The position numbers and the translations under genes were made by a program. Shown piece by piece: positions 43,963-52,566 of a DNA stretch of 64,000 bases. The notes below the pieces were generated by a model that was not told the origin of the DNA, did no database searches, and saw only the letters and a list, made by a program, of their open reading frames with translations. Origin of the DNA: Arthrobacter sp. GMC3. GTDB lineage: Bacteria > Actinomycetota > Actinomycetes > Actinomycetales > Micrococcaceae. The stretch spans positions 163,260 to 227,259 of the forward strand of contig NZ_PJIO01000009.1 of assembly GCF_002929305.1 (NCBI RefSeq), given 5' to 3'. Each line of letters opens with the position of its first letter. Position 1 is the first letter of the stretch.

Positions 43963-44582
43963 AGGGTGGGGACATCGTCCTGGCTGCCTGCGTGGCACTG
44001 ACTCCAGCACGGTCTCGCGAGGTACGAGAGGAGCAATGGCGAGCAGACCTGAGGGACGGCCCCGATCTGGGAATCTCCCGGTCATCCTTGCTACTCGGGG
44101 CCTTGCGCTCGTCGGCTTTGGCCAGGTTCCATGAAGTGCTGTACCGCGGGAGCGTGATGCTTTCGCACTTATCAAGGGGGAAAAACATGAAACTGGTATT
44201 TGGCGCTGTCGCAGCTGGAGTAACTGTTGCGGCAGGACTCGCTTTTGGTCTCCACGCAGCCCAACCGCAAGATTCGTATCGATCACCGGAATCCACGGTG
44301 ATCGCAGGATACGAGGGCTGGTGGAACGCGACCCCCGCCGAAGGAAGTGCGGCTGGCCTGCCCCAGGAAACGGTGGCGGTCAGTACGCGGACCGGCAAGA
44401 TTGTTGACGCATTCAATCGCTCCAGGAACGACGCGCGGCAGGTCACGTTGCCAACGGATGTTAAGTACGACGTCGTTCCGGACCCATCATGGCCCAAGGA
44501 TTCCGTGGTCATCATCGATACCTCATCGGGAAAAGTCATCGAGAGCTTCCCCGTGAACGACAGAGGCGAACCGATCCGCTGA
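43947..44582 (+). CDS. Membrane-anchored protein downstream of PadR
   Basis: 211 residues, no family recognised. The first 75 residues (ALTPARSREVREEQWRADLR) resemble the cytoplasmic N-terminal segment seen in proteins encoded after PadR genes in actinobacteria. One helix at about 82-105 (LVFGAVAAGVTVAAGLAFGL) is followed by a secreted C-terminal domain of about 105 residues with VAVSTRTGKIVDAFNRS and VVIIDTSSGKVIESFPV, two similar strand motifs. Co-transcribed with PadR. Confidence 0.68.
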   Translation: MVQRVKGGDIVLAACVALTPARSREVREEQWRADLRDGPDLGISRSSLLLGALRSSALARFHEVLYRGSVMLSHLSRGKNMKLVFGAVAAGVTVAAGLAFGLHAAQPQDSYRSPESTVIAGYEGWWNATPAEGSAAGLPQETVAVSTRTGKIVDAFNRSRNDARQVTLPTDVKYDVVPDPSWPKDSVVIIDTSSGKVIESFPVNDRGEPIR

Positions 44583-44684
44583 GGGTCCGGGCCTTTTTTC
44601 GCAAAGCTGGCACAAGTGGAAGTCCGGCCTGCATTCTGCGGGCTTCCACTGGTCATTCGATGGCTTCGGGCACAGCGTGGCAGG

Positions 44685-45045
44685 ATGACGACCCTCGAAC
44701 GGTTTATCGGAGAAATTCCACAGCCGGATGCCATCCTCGCGCTAGTTGATGGACCGACTCAGTATCCCTGGCCCAAGGATGCGGCTGAACGCGACGCCTT
44801 GTTTCAGCGCGTGGGATTGCGCCTAGGCAACCCAGTGTTTCGACGAGATCCTGCGCCGTCTGACCGAGCTCCACGGCGAGCCCACCATTCCATTGCATGG
44901 GCAGAGATTCCTGCGGAGGATATGGAACGTCAACGGCATGGACATAGATGTCCACTTCGGCAATGACAGTCGCAGCTCGCTGATGGTAGGAGTCCAGGAC
45001 GAACAGATATTCGCCGACGTGGAAGCCTATGCCCGCGACAACTGA
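44685..45045 (+). pseudogene. DUF6301-like gene with a +1 frameshift
   Basis: The frame from ATG 44685 reads TTLERFIGEIPQPDAILALV and RDALFQRVGLRLGNP up to about 44834. Good coding then continues one base later as CFDEILRRLTELHGEPTIPL, WNVNGMDIDVHFGNDSRSSL and QIFADVEAYARDN to the TGA at 45043. Both parts look like one protein of about 120 residues of the DUF6301 type, split by one extra base near 44835. A real lesion and a sequencing error are both possible. Confidence 0.68.
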
Positions 45046-45249
45046 ACCATCCCTTACCTCGAAATTTCTGGGACGGATCCTGGGTTGTCCTGCCGAATGC
45101 CCCACGCGACCGGCCAACGTCCATCATGCAATGACGCTCCGCTCGAAAATCGTACAAAAATTCTTCAGCATGTGTCGATCTGCTCTAGCGCCGTTCGACC
45201 TATGGGTGAGAAGGTCGAATGGCGACCTTCCAGAACCAAGGAGTACCAG

Positions 45250-45669
45250 ATGGCCAAGTACATGCTGATCATGCGCGCGACGGACGAGTCGTTCGCGAAC
45301 TTCACGAGCGTCGACTTCAATGAGATCCTCGAGGCGATGGGCAAGTTCAACGACGAGCTGATCCGCGCCGGCGTCCTGCTGGCGGCCGAAGGCCTCGACG
45401 ACGCAAGCAAAGGAGTCGTCGTCGACTTCACACAGGACACGCCCGTCGTGACTGACGGCCCCTACGGAGAGACGAAGGAACTGTTCAACGGCTACTACAT
45501 CCTCGACGTAGCGTCGATCCAGGAGGCAGTCGAATGGGCCAAGCGCGCACCGATGACCGCGGGAAGCAAGACTGAGATCCGTCGCGTACCGTCGATCGAC
45601 GAGTTCCCTCAGGACAACGTCTGGATCCAAAAGGAGCGCGCCTGGCGCGAGCAGACCGGGCAGCTCTGA
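45250..45669 (+). CDS. YCII/DGPF-domain protein
   Basis: 139 residues. AKYMLIMRATDESFANFTSV opens the fold and TQDTPVVTDGPYGETKELFN contains the DGP(F/Y) motif that names the family; IQEAVEWAKRAPM is the conserved helix. AAGGAG six nt before ATG 45250 sets the start. It lies 4 nt upstream of an ECF42-type sigma factor, the characteristic pairing of this family. Its biochemical role is not established. Confidence 0.9.
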   Translation: MAKYMLIMRATDESFANFTSVDFNEILEAMGKFNDELIRAGVLLAAEGLDDASKGVVVDFTQDTPVVTDGPYGETKELFNGYYILDVASIQEAVEWAKRAPMTAGSKTEIRRVPSIDEFPQDNVWIQKERAWREQTGQL

Positions 45670-45673
45670 TCTA

Positions 45674-46927
45674 GTGAGCATGTCGGAGGCGCGGCGCGCC
45701 GTCGAAGCGGTGTGGCGCATGGACTCCGCACGCATCGTCGGCGCCCTCGCCCGCTACACAGGCGACTTCTCGTTGGCCGAAGACCTCGCGCAGGAGGCCC
45801 TCGCCGAGGCTCTCGTCTCCTGGTCTGTTGATGGAGTTCCTGCCCAGCCGACCGGATGGCTGCTCACCACGGGCCGCCGTCGGGCGATCGACGCCTTTCG
45901 CCGCCGGTCCGCCCGGGACGAACGGTATGCCCTGCTTGCCCGCGACCTCGACGAGGAGTTGCCTGGTGTGGACGCACTGTTCGACCCCGATGCGATTGAC
46001 GACGACGTGCTGGCTTTGATGTTCATCTCGTGCCATCCGGTGCTCTCGAAGGAAGCCCGGATCGCCTTGACCCTGCGGGTCGTCGGCGGGCTCAGTACCG
46101 AGGAGATAGCCAAGGCTTTCCTCGTTCCCGTGCCAACCATTCAGGCGCGCGTCACCCGCGCAAAGAAGACTCTGGCCGCTGCGCAAGTGCCGTTCGCTGT
46201 GCCCGAACCGCAGGAGTTGTCCGAGCGGCTCGGCTCGGTGCTTCAGGTCATTTACCTGATATTCACAGAAGGGTCGTTCGCATCGGGCGGCGACGAGTGG
46301 ATTCGCAGGGATCTGGCCGACGAGGCCCGCAGGCTGGCCCGCGTACTAGTGCGGCTCGCGCCCGTGCCTGAGGTCTTCGGGCTGCTGGCGCTGATGGAAC
46401 TGACTGCCGCCCGATTTCCTGCCCGACTCGACGCGTCCGGGAACCCGGTGCTTCTGGAGGATCAGGACCGGCGGCTGTGGGACCAATCGGCGATTCGGCG
46501 CGGACGGGCTGCGCTCGCACGAGCTGTCACGGCCGGACGTGGACTGGGCACATACGGCCTTCAAGCCTCCATCGCTGAGTGTCACGCACTGGCGCGCTCG
46601 GTTGCCGAGACCGATTGGCCGCGGATCGTCATCCTCTACGAAGCGCTCGGACGGCTGACGCCTTCACCCATCATCGAACTCAATCGAGCGGTCGCGGTGG
46701 CAATGGCCACCGGTCCAGCTGACGGTCTCGCGTTGGTCGACGCGATAGCCGCACGGGGCGAACTGGCTGGCTCGCACCTGCTCCCCTCGATCCGAGGAGA
46801 GATGCTCACCCGACTAGGCCGACGCGACGAAGCGCGGTCCGCACTCCTTCAGGCGATTGTGCTGTGCGGGAACGCCGCCGAACGCGCGGTGCTCGAGCGC
46901 AAGATCGACAGCGCCAACACACCGTAA
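45674..46927 (+). CDS. ECF42-type RNA polymerase sigma factor
   Basis: 417 residues, much longer than a typical ECF sigma. Region 2 is RIVGALARYTGDFSLAEDLA, QEALAEALVSW; region 4 is LRVVGGLSTEEIAKAFLVP and IQARVTRAKKTLAAA. A C-terminal extension of about 240 residues (DUF6596/TPR-like: VLQVIYLIFTEGS, LNRAVAVAMATGPADGLALV, GRRDEARSALLQA) is the hallmark of group ECF42, which has no anti-sigma factor and is genetically tied to YCII proteins. ATG 45680 is an alternative start. Confidence 0.92.
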   Translation: MSMSEARRAVEAVWRMDSARIVGALARYTGDFSLAEDLAQEALAEALVSWSVDGVPAQPTGWLLTTGRRRAIDAFRRRSARDERYALLARDLDEELPGVDALFDPDAIDDDVLALMFISCHPVLSKEARIALTLRVVGGLSTEEIAKAFLVPVPTIQARVTRAKKTLAAAQVPFAVPEPQELSERLGSVLQVIYLIFTEGSFASGGDEWIRRDLADEARRLARVLVRLAPVPEVFGLLALMELTAARFPARLDASGNPVLLEDQDRRLWDQSAIRRGRAALARAVTAGRGLGTYGLQASIAECHALARSVAETDWPRIVILYEALGRLTPSPIIELNRAVAVAMATGPADGLALVDAIAARGELAGSHLLPSIRGEMLTRLGRRDEARSALLQAIVLCGNAAERAVLERKIDSANTP

Positions 46928-46953
46928 GTGTGCCTGCCCCTATCCATGCGATC

Positions 46954-47739
46954 CTATCTCCGCCAGTAGGGGGTATTTGAGGAAATCTTGAGCAAACCGG
47001 ATTGCTCCAGAATCGGGCGGGAAAACTCCGTTGATTCGCTGTGGGCAAGCGTCTTTCCGTGGGCGATGGCCGAGCGGGCACGGGCAGCAGTCAGCGCCCT
47101 GTAAATTCCGCGCCCGCGGTAGGCATTCAAGGTTGCGCCACCCCAGATCCCGGCAAATTCGCTCTCCGGCACGGGTTCAAGCCGCCCACTGCAGACAATC
47201 CTGCCATCGGCTTCGGCCACCCAGAGCTCCATGCCGTCCTTCCGCGCCAAGCGATCCAGCATGGCGTCGGCTGTACGCGGGTCAACGGGATCACCAAAGA
47301 CTTCGTCAGCCATGGCGCACGCGGCCCTCACATCAGCCTCAGAAGTGACTCGCCTCAAAGCCACACCCTCGGGCTCTGGGACATTGGCGCACAGCCCTTC
47401 TAGCGGACCCACCATGATGGACTCTTCATCCCCAGGGGAGAAACCCTGCTGCATGAGTGCCTCGGCCAGCCCAGGATTCCTGTCGTGCTGGCGCACCTTC
47501 CACAAAATCTTGTCAATCTCGGGATCGGAAAGGAAATGCTCAATTGCGCCAGTCACCAAGCCTGGCAAACCGTGTACCGCTGTGTCACCCAAATCTCTGT
47601 AGGTGACAAAGCCAAGACCACCGGCAAATGTGGCCAAACGCAATGGGCCCAAGCGAGCCACACGCAGTGCCCCCGGCGTTTCCGCATCGGTTCGTAGCTG
47701 TTCGTCGTAGGCCTGGAGGTATCTCTCCCGGATCGTCAT
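46954..47739 (-). CDS. GNAT family N-acetyltransferase
   Basis: 261 residues. The N-terminal 125 residues are a non-catalytic domain (VARLGPLRLATFAGGLGFVT, SDPEIDKILWKVRQHDRNPG). The C-terminal half is the GNAT core: VALRRVTSEADVRAACAMAD, IWGGATLNAYRGRGIYRALT (acetyl-CoA loop), TLAHSESTEFSRPILEQSG. Convergent with the sigma factor. Substrate unknown. Confidence 0.87.
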   Translation of the reverse strand: MTIRERYLQAYDEQLRTDAETPGALRVARLGPLRLATFAGGLGFVTYRDLGDTAVHGLPGLVTGAIEHFLSDPEIDKILWKVRQHDRNPGLAEALMQQGFSPGDEESIMVGPLEGLCANVPEPEGVALRRVTSEADVRAACAMADEVFGDPVDPRTADAMLDRLARKDGMELWVAEADGRIVCSGRLEPVPESEFAGIWGGATLNAYRGRGIYRALTAARARSAIAHGKTLAHSESTEFSRPILEQSGLLKISSNTPYWRR

Positions 47740-47965
47740 TTCCGAAGCATGTCAGGGCTGCGTGCCAGGCGCAACTGCGTAGCGGCCCGGCACTGCAGTC
47801 CATCGGGCGGCCTCCAGAGAACAATTGGTGTCAATGCAGCCACTATTGGGGCCATTTCTGGACGTTCAGTCACCACATTCAAAATCTCCTCGCCCCATCA
47901 ACAATCATGGTGACCGATTAGAACTAAACTCGAATTCGACCCTGTCCACAACCCAAGGAGTCATC

Positions 47966-49021
47966 ATGCGCGCTACCATCATCTACGGCCCCGGCGACAT
48001 CCGGGTCGAAGACCGCGACTACCCCACCGTCCTGCAACCCACCGACGCCGTGGTGAGAGTCACCGCAGCCTGCGTTTGTGGCTCCGACCTCTGGCCATAT
48101 CGCGGTGTAAAGCCCACCCACGAGCCCTCTGCGATCGGGCATGAATTTATCGGACTTGTGGAAAGCATCGGCGACGCCGTGGACAATTTGGCCGTGGGCG
48201 ACTTAGTCATCGCCCCGTTCGTGATCAGTTGCGGAAAGTGCGCGCAGTGCCTCAACGGCGTCACCGTAGCCTGCGATCACCTAGCTGGCTGGGGCGGCAA
48301 GGACGACGCCGGGCTGGCGATCGACGGCGGTCAGGGCCAAGCCGTGCGTGTCCCCTTGGCAGAATCGACCCTGGTCAAGGTTCCTGGAGTCACTGAGCCT
48401 GACGATGCTTTGCGCGCCAGCTTGTTGACCCTCTCTGATGTCATGGCCACCGGCCACCACGCGGCCCTCGCCGCGAAGGCCGGCCCCGGCCGGACCGTCG
48501 TCGTGGTCGGCGATGGCGCCGTGGGCCTGTGCGGGGTCCTGGCAGCCAAGCGCTTGGGTGCCGAGCGAATTATTGCCATGTCCCGGCATGCCGATCGGCA
48601 GGCCATTGCCCGGGAATTTGGCGCCACGGATATCGTGGAAGAGCGCGGGGATGAAGGCGTGGCGAAGGTCCGTGAACTCCTCGGCGGGACCTTGGCCGAT
48701 TCCGTCTTGGAGTGCGTCGGCACCAAGGAATCCATGGAGCAGGCGCTGCACAGCGTCCGCCCGGGCGGGGCGCTGGGCTTTGTCGGCGTTCCCACCGGCG
48801 GTGCCGAGATTCCGCTGCGCTACCTCTTCGACACCAACATCACCATCGGTGGCGGCATGGCCCCGGCCAGGACCTATATTCCGGAGTTGCTTGCCGACGT
48901 CCTGGCTGGCAGCATCAACCCGGGTCGGGTGTTCGACGTCGTCATGCCGCTTGAGGAAGCACCCGAAGCCTACCGTGCAATGGATGAACGACGCGCCATC
49001 AAGGTCCTGCTGATCCCCTAG
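47966..49021 (+). CDS. Zinc-dependent alcohol dehydrogenase (MDR family)
   Basis: 351 residues. Catalytic zinc ligands in ACVCGSDLWPYRG and AIGHEFIGLVE; structural zinc cysteines in SCGKCAQCLNGVTVAC; NAD(P)-binding GDGAVGLCGVLAAKRLGAER (GxGxxG). ATG 47966 has AAGGAG five to six nt upstream, which rules out the longer frame. Immediately downstream lies a MerR remnant; in related loci a MerR regulator controls such a dehydrogenase, so regulation may have been lost. Substrate unknown. Confidence 0.93.
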   Translation: MRATIIYGPGDIRVEDRDYPTVLQPTDAVVRVTAACVCGSDLWPYRGVKPTHEPSAIGHEFIGLVESIGDAVDNLAVGDLVIAPFVISCGKCAQCLNGVTVACDHLAGWGGKDDAGLAIDGGQGQAVRVPLAESTLVKVPGVTEPDDALRASLLTLSDVMATGHHAALAAKAGPGRTVVVVGDGAVGLCGVLAAKRLGAERIIAMSRHADRQAIAREFGATDIVEERGDEGVAKVRELLGGTLADSVLECVGTKESMEQALHSVRPGGALGFVGVPTGGAEIPLRYLFDTNITIGGGMAPARTYIPELLADVLAGSINPGRVFDVVMPLEEAPEAYRAMDERRAIKVLLIP

Positions 49022-49031
49022 CAGTGCCGTT

Positions 49032-49117
49032 TTGAAGGTTGGCTCCACTGAATCGGCTGAGGTCTCGACCAAGGCGATTCGCTACTACGAGCAGCTGGGT
49101 CTGGTGCAGCCGACCAC
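49032..49117 (+). pseudogene. MerR-family regulator N-terminal remnant
   Basis: VSTKAIRYYEQLGLVQPTT is the helix-turn-helix and wing of a MerR regulator. It begins with only a TTG, lacks the conserved first strand, and ends after about 28 residues, where the sequence continues in another frame as a peroxiredoxin. It is therefore a fusion point of a deletion. Confidence 0.7.
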
Positions 49118-49382
49118 TTGGTGGGGCTCGCCATGCCCTCTGTGACCCTTTCAGCTACGGACGGTCGAGAAGTGAACCTCGCCGATCTCGGCAGCGGCCG
49201 GACCATTATCTACCTGTGCCCGTTGACCGGGGCGCCTGGGACAGATCTGCCGGAAGGATGGGAATCCATTCCCGGCGCTCGTGGCTGCACCAGGGAGGCC
49301 TGCCTTTCCCACTGCTGTCAGACCCTCAGTTCTCGCCAACACTCACGCCCAACAGGTCCTCGAGTGGTTGCAGGGTGGGTGA
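49112..49382 (+). pseudogene. Peroxiredoxin (AhpC/TSA-like) remnant in three frames
   Basis: Frame 1 (from 49112): DHLVGLAMPSVTLSATDGRE, NLADLGSGRTIIYLCPLTGA, GARGCTREACL, the N-terminal part with the cysteine region. Frame 2 (from 49300): LPFPLLSDPQFS. Frame 3 (from 49335): NTHAQQVLEWLQGG then TGA at 49380. All three are consecutive parts of one peroxiredoxin, with segments missing at each junction. At least two deletions have destroyed the gene. Confidence 0.8.
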
Positions 49383-49511
49383 CAATCCAGTCCCTGCCGC
49401 GTTGGTCGACGCCGGCCTAGAGACTCAACGCCCACGTCACATGCCTACGACCGTCCGGTTCAACGTTGGCCACGGCGGGGTGCTCATGGCGGACAGGGTG
49501 TCTGCCCGAAA

Positions 49512-49682
49512 TCAGCGAAGTTTTGATATCTCCTCAAGCGGAACATAGAAACTCACTTCGCCAGTTTCGGCATTCACACGCGCCTTCAGCTTGATCTTGC
49601 CCAGCACACGTCGCCCTGCGGAGATCTCAACCGGGTAAGAAGACGCCGCGTAGACGTCACAATCTTCAATGAATTCATCCAT
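49512..49682 (-). CDS. Small hypothetical protein
   Basis: 56-residue frame starting ATG 49682 (MDEFIEDCDVYAASSYPVEI, then GRRVLGKIKLKARVNAETGE and VSFYVPLEEISKLR). Codon use and the alternating strand-like pattern look coding. There is no ribosome-binding site and no family I recognise. It could also be a remnant, given the decayed DNA next to it. Confidence 0.42.
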   Translation of the reverse strand: MDEFIEDCDVYAASSYPVEISAGRRVLGKIKLKARVNAETGEVSFYVPLEEISKLR

Positions 49683-49764
49683 GGGGCAAAGCTAGCAGGC
49701 GGCTGGGGAAACCACACCGTGCGTAACGAGGCTAGAGGGTACGGGTGGGGATAGGCTCGTGCCT

Positions 49765-50442
49765 ATGAGTGCCCCACGCCAGATCATCATGGTCCGCCAC
49801 GGACAGTCGGCTGCCAACATTGACCAAACGTTGTACAACCGGATTCCTGACTATCGCATCCCGTTGACCGAGCAGGGTGTGGCGCAGGCGAAGGCTGCCG
49901 GGGAGCAAATCCGGCGCCGGCTGGACGGGCAGAAGGTCTGCGTCTACGTGTCGCCATACTTGCGGGCGTATCAAACCTTGGAGGCGTTGAACCTGGGCGA
50001 TCTGGTGGAGCGGACCATGGAGGAGCCGAGGCTGCGGGAGCAGGACTGGGCCAATTTTCAAAACCCGGCCGAGATTGCCGACCAGAAGGAACTCCGGAAC
50101 GCCTACGGTCACTTCTTCTACAGGTTTCGCGAGGGCGAATCGGGTTCCGACGTCTATGACAGGGTGTCGTCATTCATGGAGACCCTGTACCGGCACTGGT
50201 CCAAACCGGACTACGCACCCAACACCTTGCTTGTGACACACGGGCTCACCATGCGGCTGTTTTGCATGCGCTGGTTCCACTGGTCGGTGGAGTACTTTGA
50301 GTCACTGAACAATCCAGGAAACGCAGAGGTCCGCGCCCTGGTATCCACGACCGGCGGCTACGCCCTCGACACACCCTTTCAGCAATGGACACCTGCCCAT
50401 CCAGCCAAAACCGTCTTGGACTCCCCCGACCATATTTGGTGA
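49765..50442 (+). CDS. Histidine phosphatase family protein
   Basis: 225 residues. The phosphohistidine motif is QIIMVRHGQSAANID; the second His lies in NTLLVTHGLTMRLF; YVSPYLRAYQTLEAL carries the conserved Arg. RLREQDWANFQNP is common in phosphoglycerate-mutase-like phosphatases of actinobacteria and fungi. Likely a small-molecule phosphatase. ATG 49765 is preferred to GTG 49759 because AGG is nine nt away. Confidence 0.9.
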   Translation: MSAPRQIIMVRHGQSAANIDQTLYNRIPDYRIPLTEQGVAQAKAAGEQIRRRLDGQKVCVYVSPYLRAYQTLEALNLGDLVERTMEEPRLREQDWANFQNPAEIADQKELRNAYGHFFYRFREGESGSDVYDRVSSFMETLYRHWSKPDYAPNTLLVTHGLTMRLFCMRWFHWSVEYFESLNNPGNAEVRALVSTTGGYALDTPFQQWTPAHPAKTVLDSPDHIW

Positions 50443-50447
50443 GCGAT

Positions 50448-50765
50448 TCAGTCATTGCCGTGTCGCTCGTCCAGATCTCGAATATCCCAATCGTCAACCA
50501 CCGGCTTGGCTCGTTCTTGCCTCACCAACTCCGCATGGTGTTCGAAACCACGCACCACGAACGACATGGCCGTGAAGATCAGTCCGCCGTAGAAAATCAC
50601 TGGATTGGTGAGCGCCGGAATGGATAGCAGAACCTGCTCAGAGAGGTTCACAAACGGGGAGATCCACATCAAGGCCAGCGGTAGTACCGTGTAGCCTACG
50701 ATGCCCGAGGCGGTCATGATCAAGCCAATAATGAACATTTTCCTGGCACTGACTAGTGGTGGCAT
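50448..50765 (-). CDS. Two-helix membrane protein
   Basis: 105 residues from ATG 50765 (GGGGGAG just upstream). Helices MFIIGLIMTASGIVGYTVLP and the segment around VIFYGGLIFTAMSFVV; charged C-terminal tail of about 30 residues. No family recognised. Convergent with the phosphatase, 5 nt apart. Confidence 0.65.
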   Translation of the reverse strand: MPPLVSARKMFIIGLIMTASGIVGYTVLPLALMWISPFVNLSEQVLLSIPALTNPVIFYGGLIFTAMSFVVRGFEHHAELVRQERAKPVVDDWDIRDLDERHGND

Positions 50766-50887
50766 GACTCCCCCTTGAGTGGCTGGCAACCTTGTCCTTT
50801 CCGTATCCTAGCGCGCCCCTGGCGCACCGCCCTCGGATGTCTTATTACGGCATACTTCACTGGCCTAATTGGGCTAATCGGCGACGG

Positions 50888-50906
50888 TAAGGGTAGCCTT
50901 GGCAAA
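50888..50906 (+). promoter_or_regulatory. Candidate IdeR/DtxR (iron) box upstream of efeU
   Basis: TAAGGGTAGCCTTGGCAAA matches 13 of 19 positions of the actinobacterial IdeR/DtxR consensus TTAGGTTAGSCTAACCTAA and lies about 50 nt before efeU. Iron-loaded IdeR binding here would turn the uptake operon off when iron is sufficient. Confidence 0.58.
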
Positions 50907-50954
50907 GTAGGGGCACCCCTCTGCAACAAGTACGAGCAACACCGGAGTACCTAG

Positions 50955-52493
50955 GTGCTAGCAACATTTGTCATTGGCCTGCGCGAAGGCCTCGAGGCAG
51001 CCCTCATCGTGGGCATGATCGCAGCGTTCCTGCGCCGCAACGGTTCCTCACTCAAGCCCATGTGGCTGGGCGTGGGCGCGGCCGTCCTGCTCAGCGCCCT
51101 GGTGGGCATCACCTTGGAAGTTGTCTCCGCCGCCCTCCCCCAGCAGCAGCAAGAAGCCATGGAGACCGTGATCGGTGTAGCCGCGGTGGTGATCGTGACC
51201 TTTATGGTGCTGTGGATGAGCAAGAACGCCCGCAGCATGAAAACCGTGCTGGAGACCCATGCCGGCTCCGCGCTGAAGGGCGGATCAATTTTCGCCATGG
51301 CCGGCATGGCATTTTTGGCGGTTCTCCGCGAAGGTGTGGAGACCGCCGTCTTCATGGTCGCAGCGTTTCAATCCTCCCTCGATCCCCTGGCAGCCGGCGG
51401 CGGTGCAATCCTGGGCCTGGCGATCGCGGCAGGCATCGGATTCCTGCTGTTCCGAGGCGCCATCAAGATCAACTTGGCAAAGTTCTTCACGGTAACCGGC
51501 GCATTCCTGGTGTTCGTGGCGGCGGGCCTGGTCATGAAATCCTTACGCACAGCCCACGAGGCCGGCTGGGTCAACATAGGCCAGGACGCCACCGTCAACC
51601 TTGCCTGGCTAGCCCCCAACGGCAGCGCCAGGTCGGCCATTCTGACCGGCGTGTTCGGTATTCCCAACGACCCCCGGGCCATCGAAGTCCTTGGCTGGGC
51701 ACTCTATTTGATCCCCATGCTCGCGTTCGTCCTGTGGCCGCGCACCTGGCGCCCCAGTGCCGTGCGACTCCCCCGCATCCAGTTCGCGGCAGCCGCAACC
51801 CTTGGCGTGGCGGCGATCGCCTTGGCCATGTTCGCCCCCTTGTCTGTCCCGGCGGCCCCCTCTGGCTCAAGTGCGACGCCGGCCAACACCTCCAGTGATC
51901 AGGCATTCGGTACGCTGCGGGTCACCGGCGGCACCTCACCGGAGCTGCTTGTTTCGGTGGAAGGGGCGGAAACCTCCCACGCCCTCACCAGCCATGGCAC
52001 CCAGTCACATGCCGGGCGGACGGCCAGCGTTTACACGGCCGACGTCGCCAGCAGCAAAGCTGGCGGGCCCGACAAACTCTCAATCACCGATCTCGCAGGG
52101 CTCAACGGCGGTCGCCTGCCTGTAGGGATCAGCTCCACCAGCAACCCCGGGCCGTTCGCCGCCGATTGGCAGCCCCAGGGTGAGATCACCGTGTGGCTTG
52201 TTGACGGTGTCATCCTGGACGCCGTCAACAACCAGGGCTCCACCCTGACCTTGAGTGGCGGCGGCCTGAGCACCTCCCGCACCATGGTGGTGGCCTCCGA
52301 CGGAGCATGGCATGTGCCCGACACCCATGTGCAAAGCGTTGCGACGGAACTCAGCGCCCACGAGGGTGCCCAGGCTGAGATCGTGCTGTGGAGTATTTAC
52401 CTGCCGATCGTTTTCACCTTTGCCGCCCTGATCTTGGTCCGGGCCGGCCGCCGCAATCGTCGGCAGCTGCTCGCCACGGCCCCCTCACCGTAG
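50955..52493 (+). CDS. efeU: Iron permease EfeU (FTR1 family), extended
   Basis: Ferric/ferrous iron permease, first gene of efeUOB; 512 residues. The two REGxE iron motifs are GLREGLEAALIVG near residue 8 and LREGVETAVFMVA near 120; about seven helices span residues 1-285. Beyond the usual length there is an extracytoplasmic domain of about 185 residues (TLRVTGGTSPELLVSVEGAE) and a final helix at about 480-500. GTG start with GGAG seven nt upstream. Cup-like domains here may receive iron from EfeO; that is inference. Confidence 0.93.
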   Translation: MLATFVIGLREGLEAALIVGMIAAFLRRNGSSLKPMWLGVGAAVLLSALVGITLEVVSAALPQQQQEAMETVIGVAAVVIVTFMVLWMSKNARSMKTVLETHAGSALKGGSIFAMAGMAFLAVLREGVETAVFMVAAFQSSLDPLAAGGGAILGLAIAAGIGFLLFRGAIKINLAKFFTVTGAFLVFVAAGLVMKSLRTAHEAGWVNIGQDATVNLAWLAPNGSARSAILTGVFGIPNDPRAIEVLGWALYLIPMLAFVLWPRTWRPSAVRLPRIQFAAAATLGVAAIALAMFAPLSVPAAPSGSSATPANTSSDQAFGTLRVTGGTSPELLVSVEGAETSHALTSHGTQSHAGRTASVYTADVASSKAGGPDKLSITDLAGLNGGRLPVGISSTSNPGPFAADWQPQGEITVWLVDGVILDAVNNQGSTLTLSGGGLSTSRTMVVASDGAWHVPDTHVQSVATELSAHEGAQAEIVLWSIYLPIVFTFAALILVRAGRRNRRQLLATAPSP

Positions 52494-52528
52494 CGCCCCA
52501 ACTCCTGCGCCGGGCGCACCCTACGCTT

Positions 52529-52538
52529 CCCCCCCCCC
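52529..52538. repeat. Poly-C tract between efeU and efeO
   Basis: Ten consecutive C residues followed by TTTT in the 73-nt spacer, about 30 nt before the efeO start. Homopolymers of this length are prone to slippage. Confidence 0.6.
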
Positions 52539-52566
52539 TTTTGAAGACCATTGTTTAAGGACCCCT

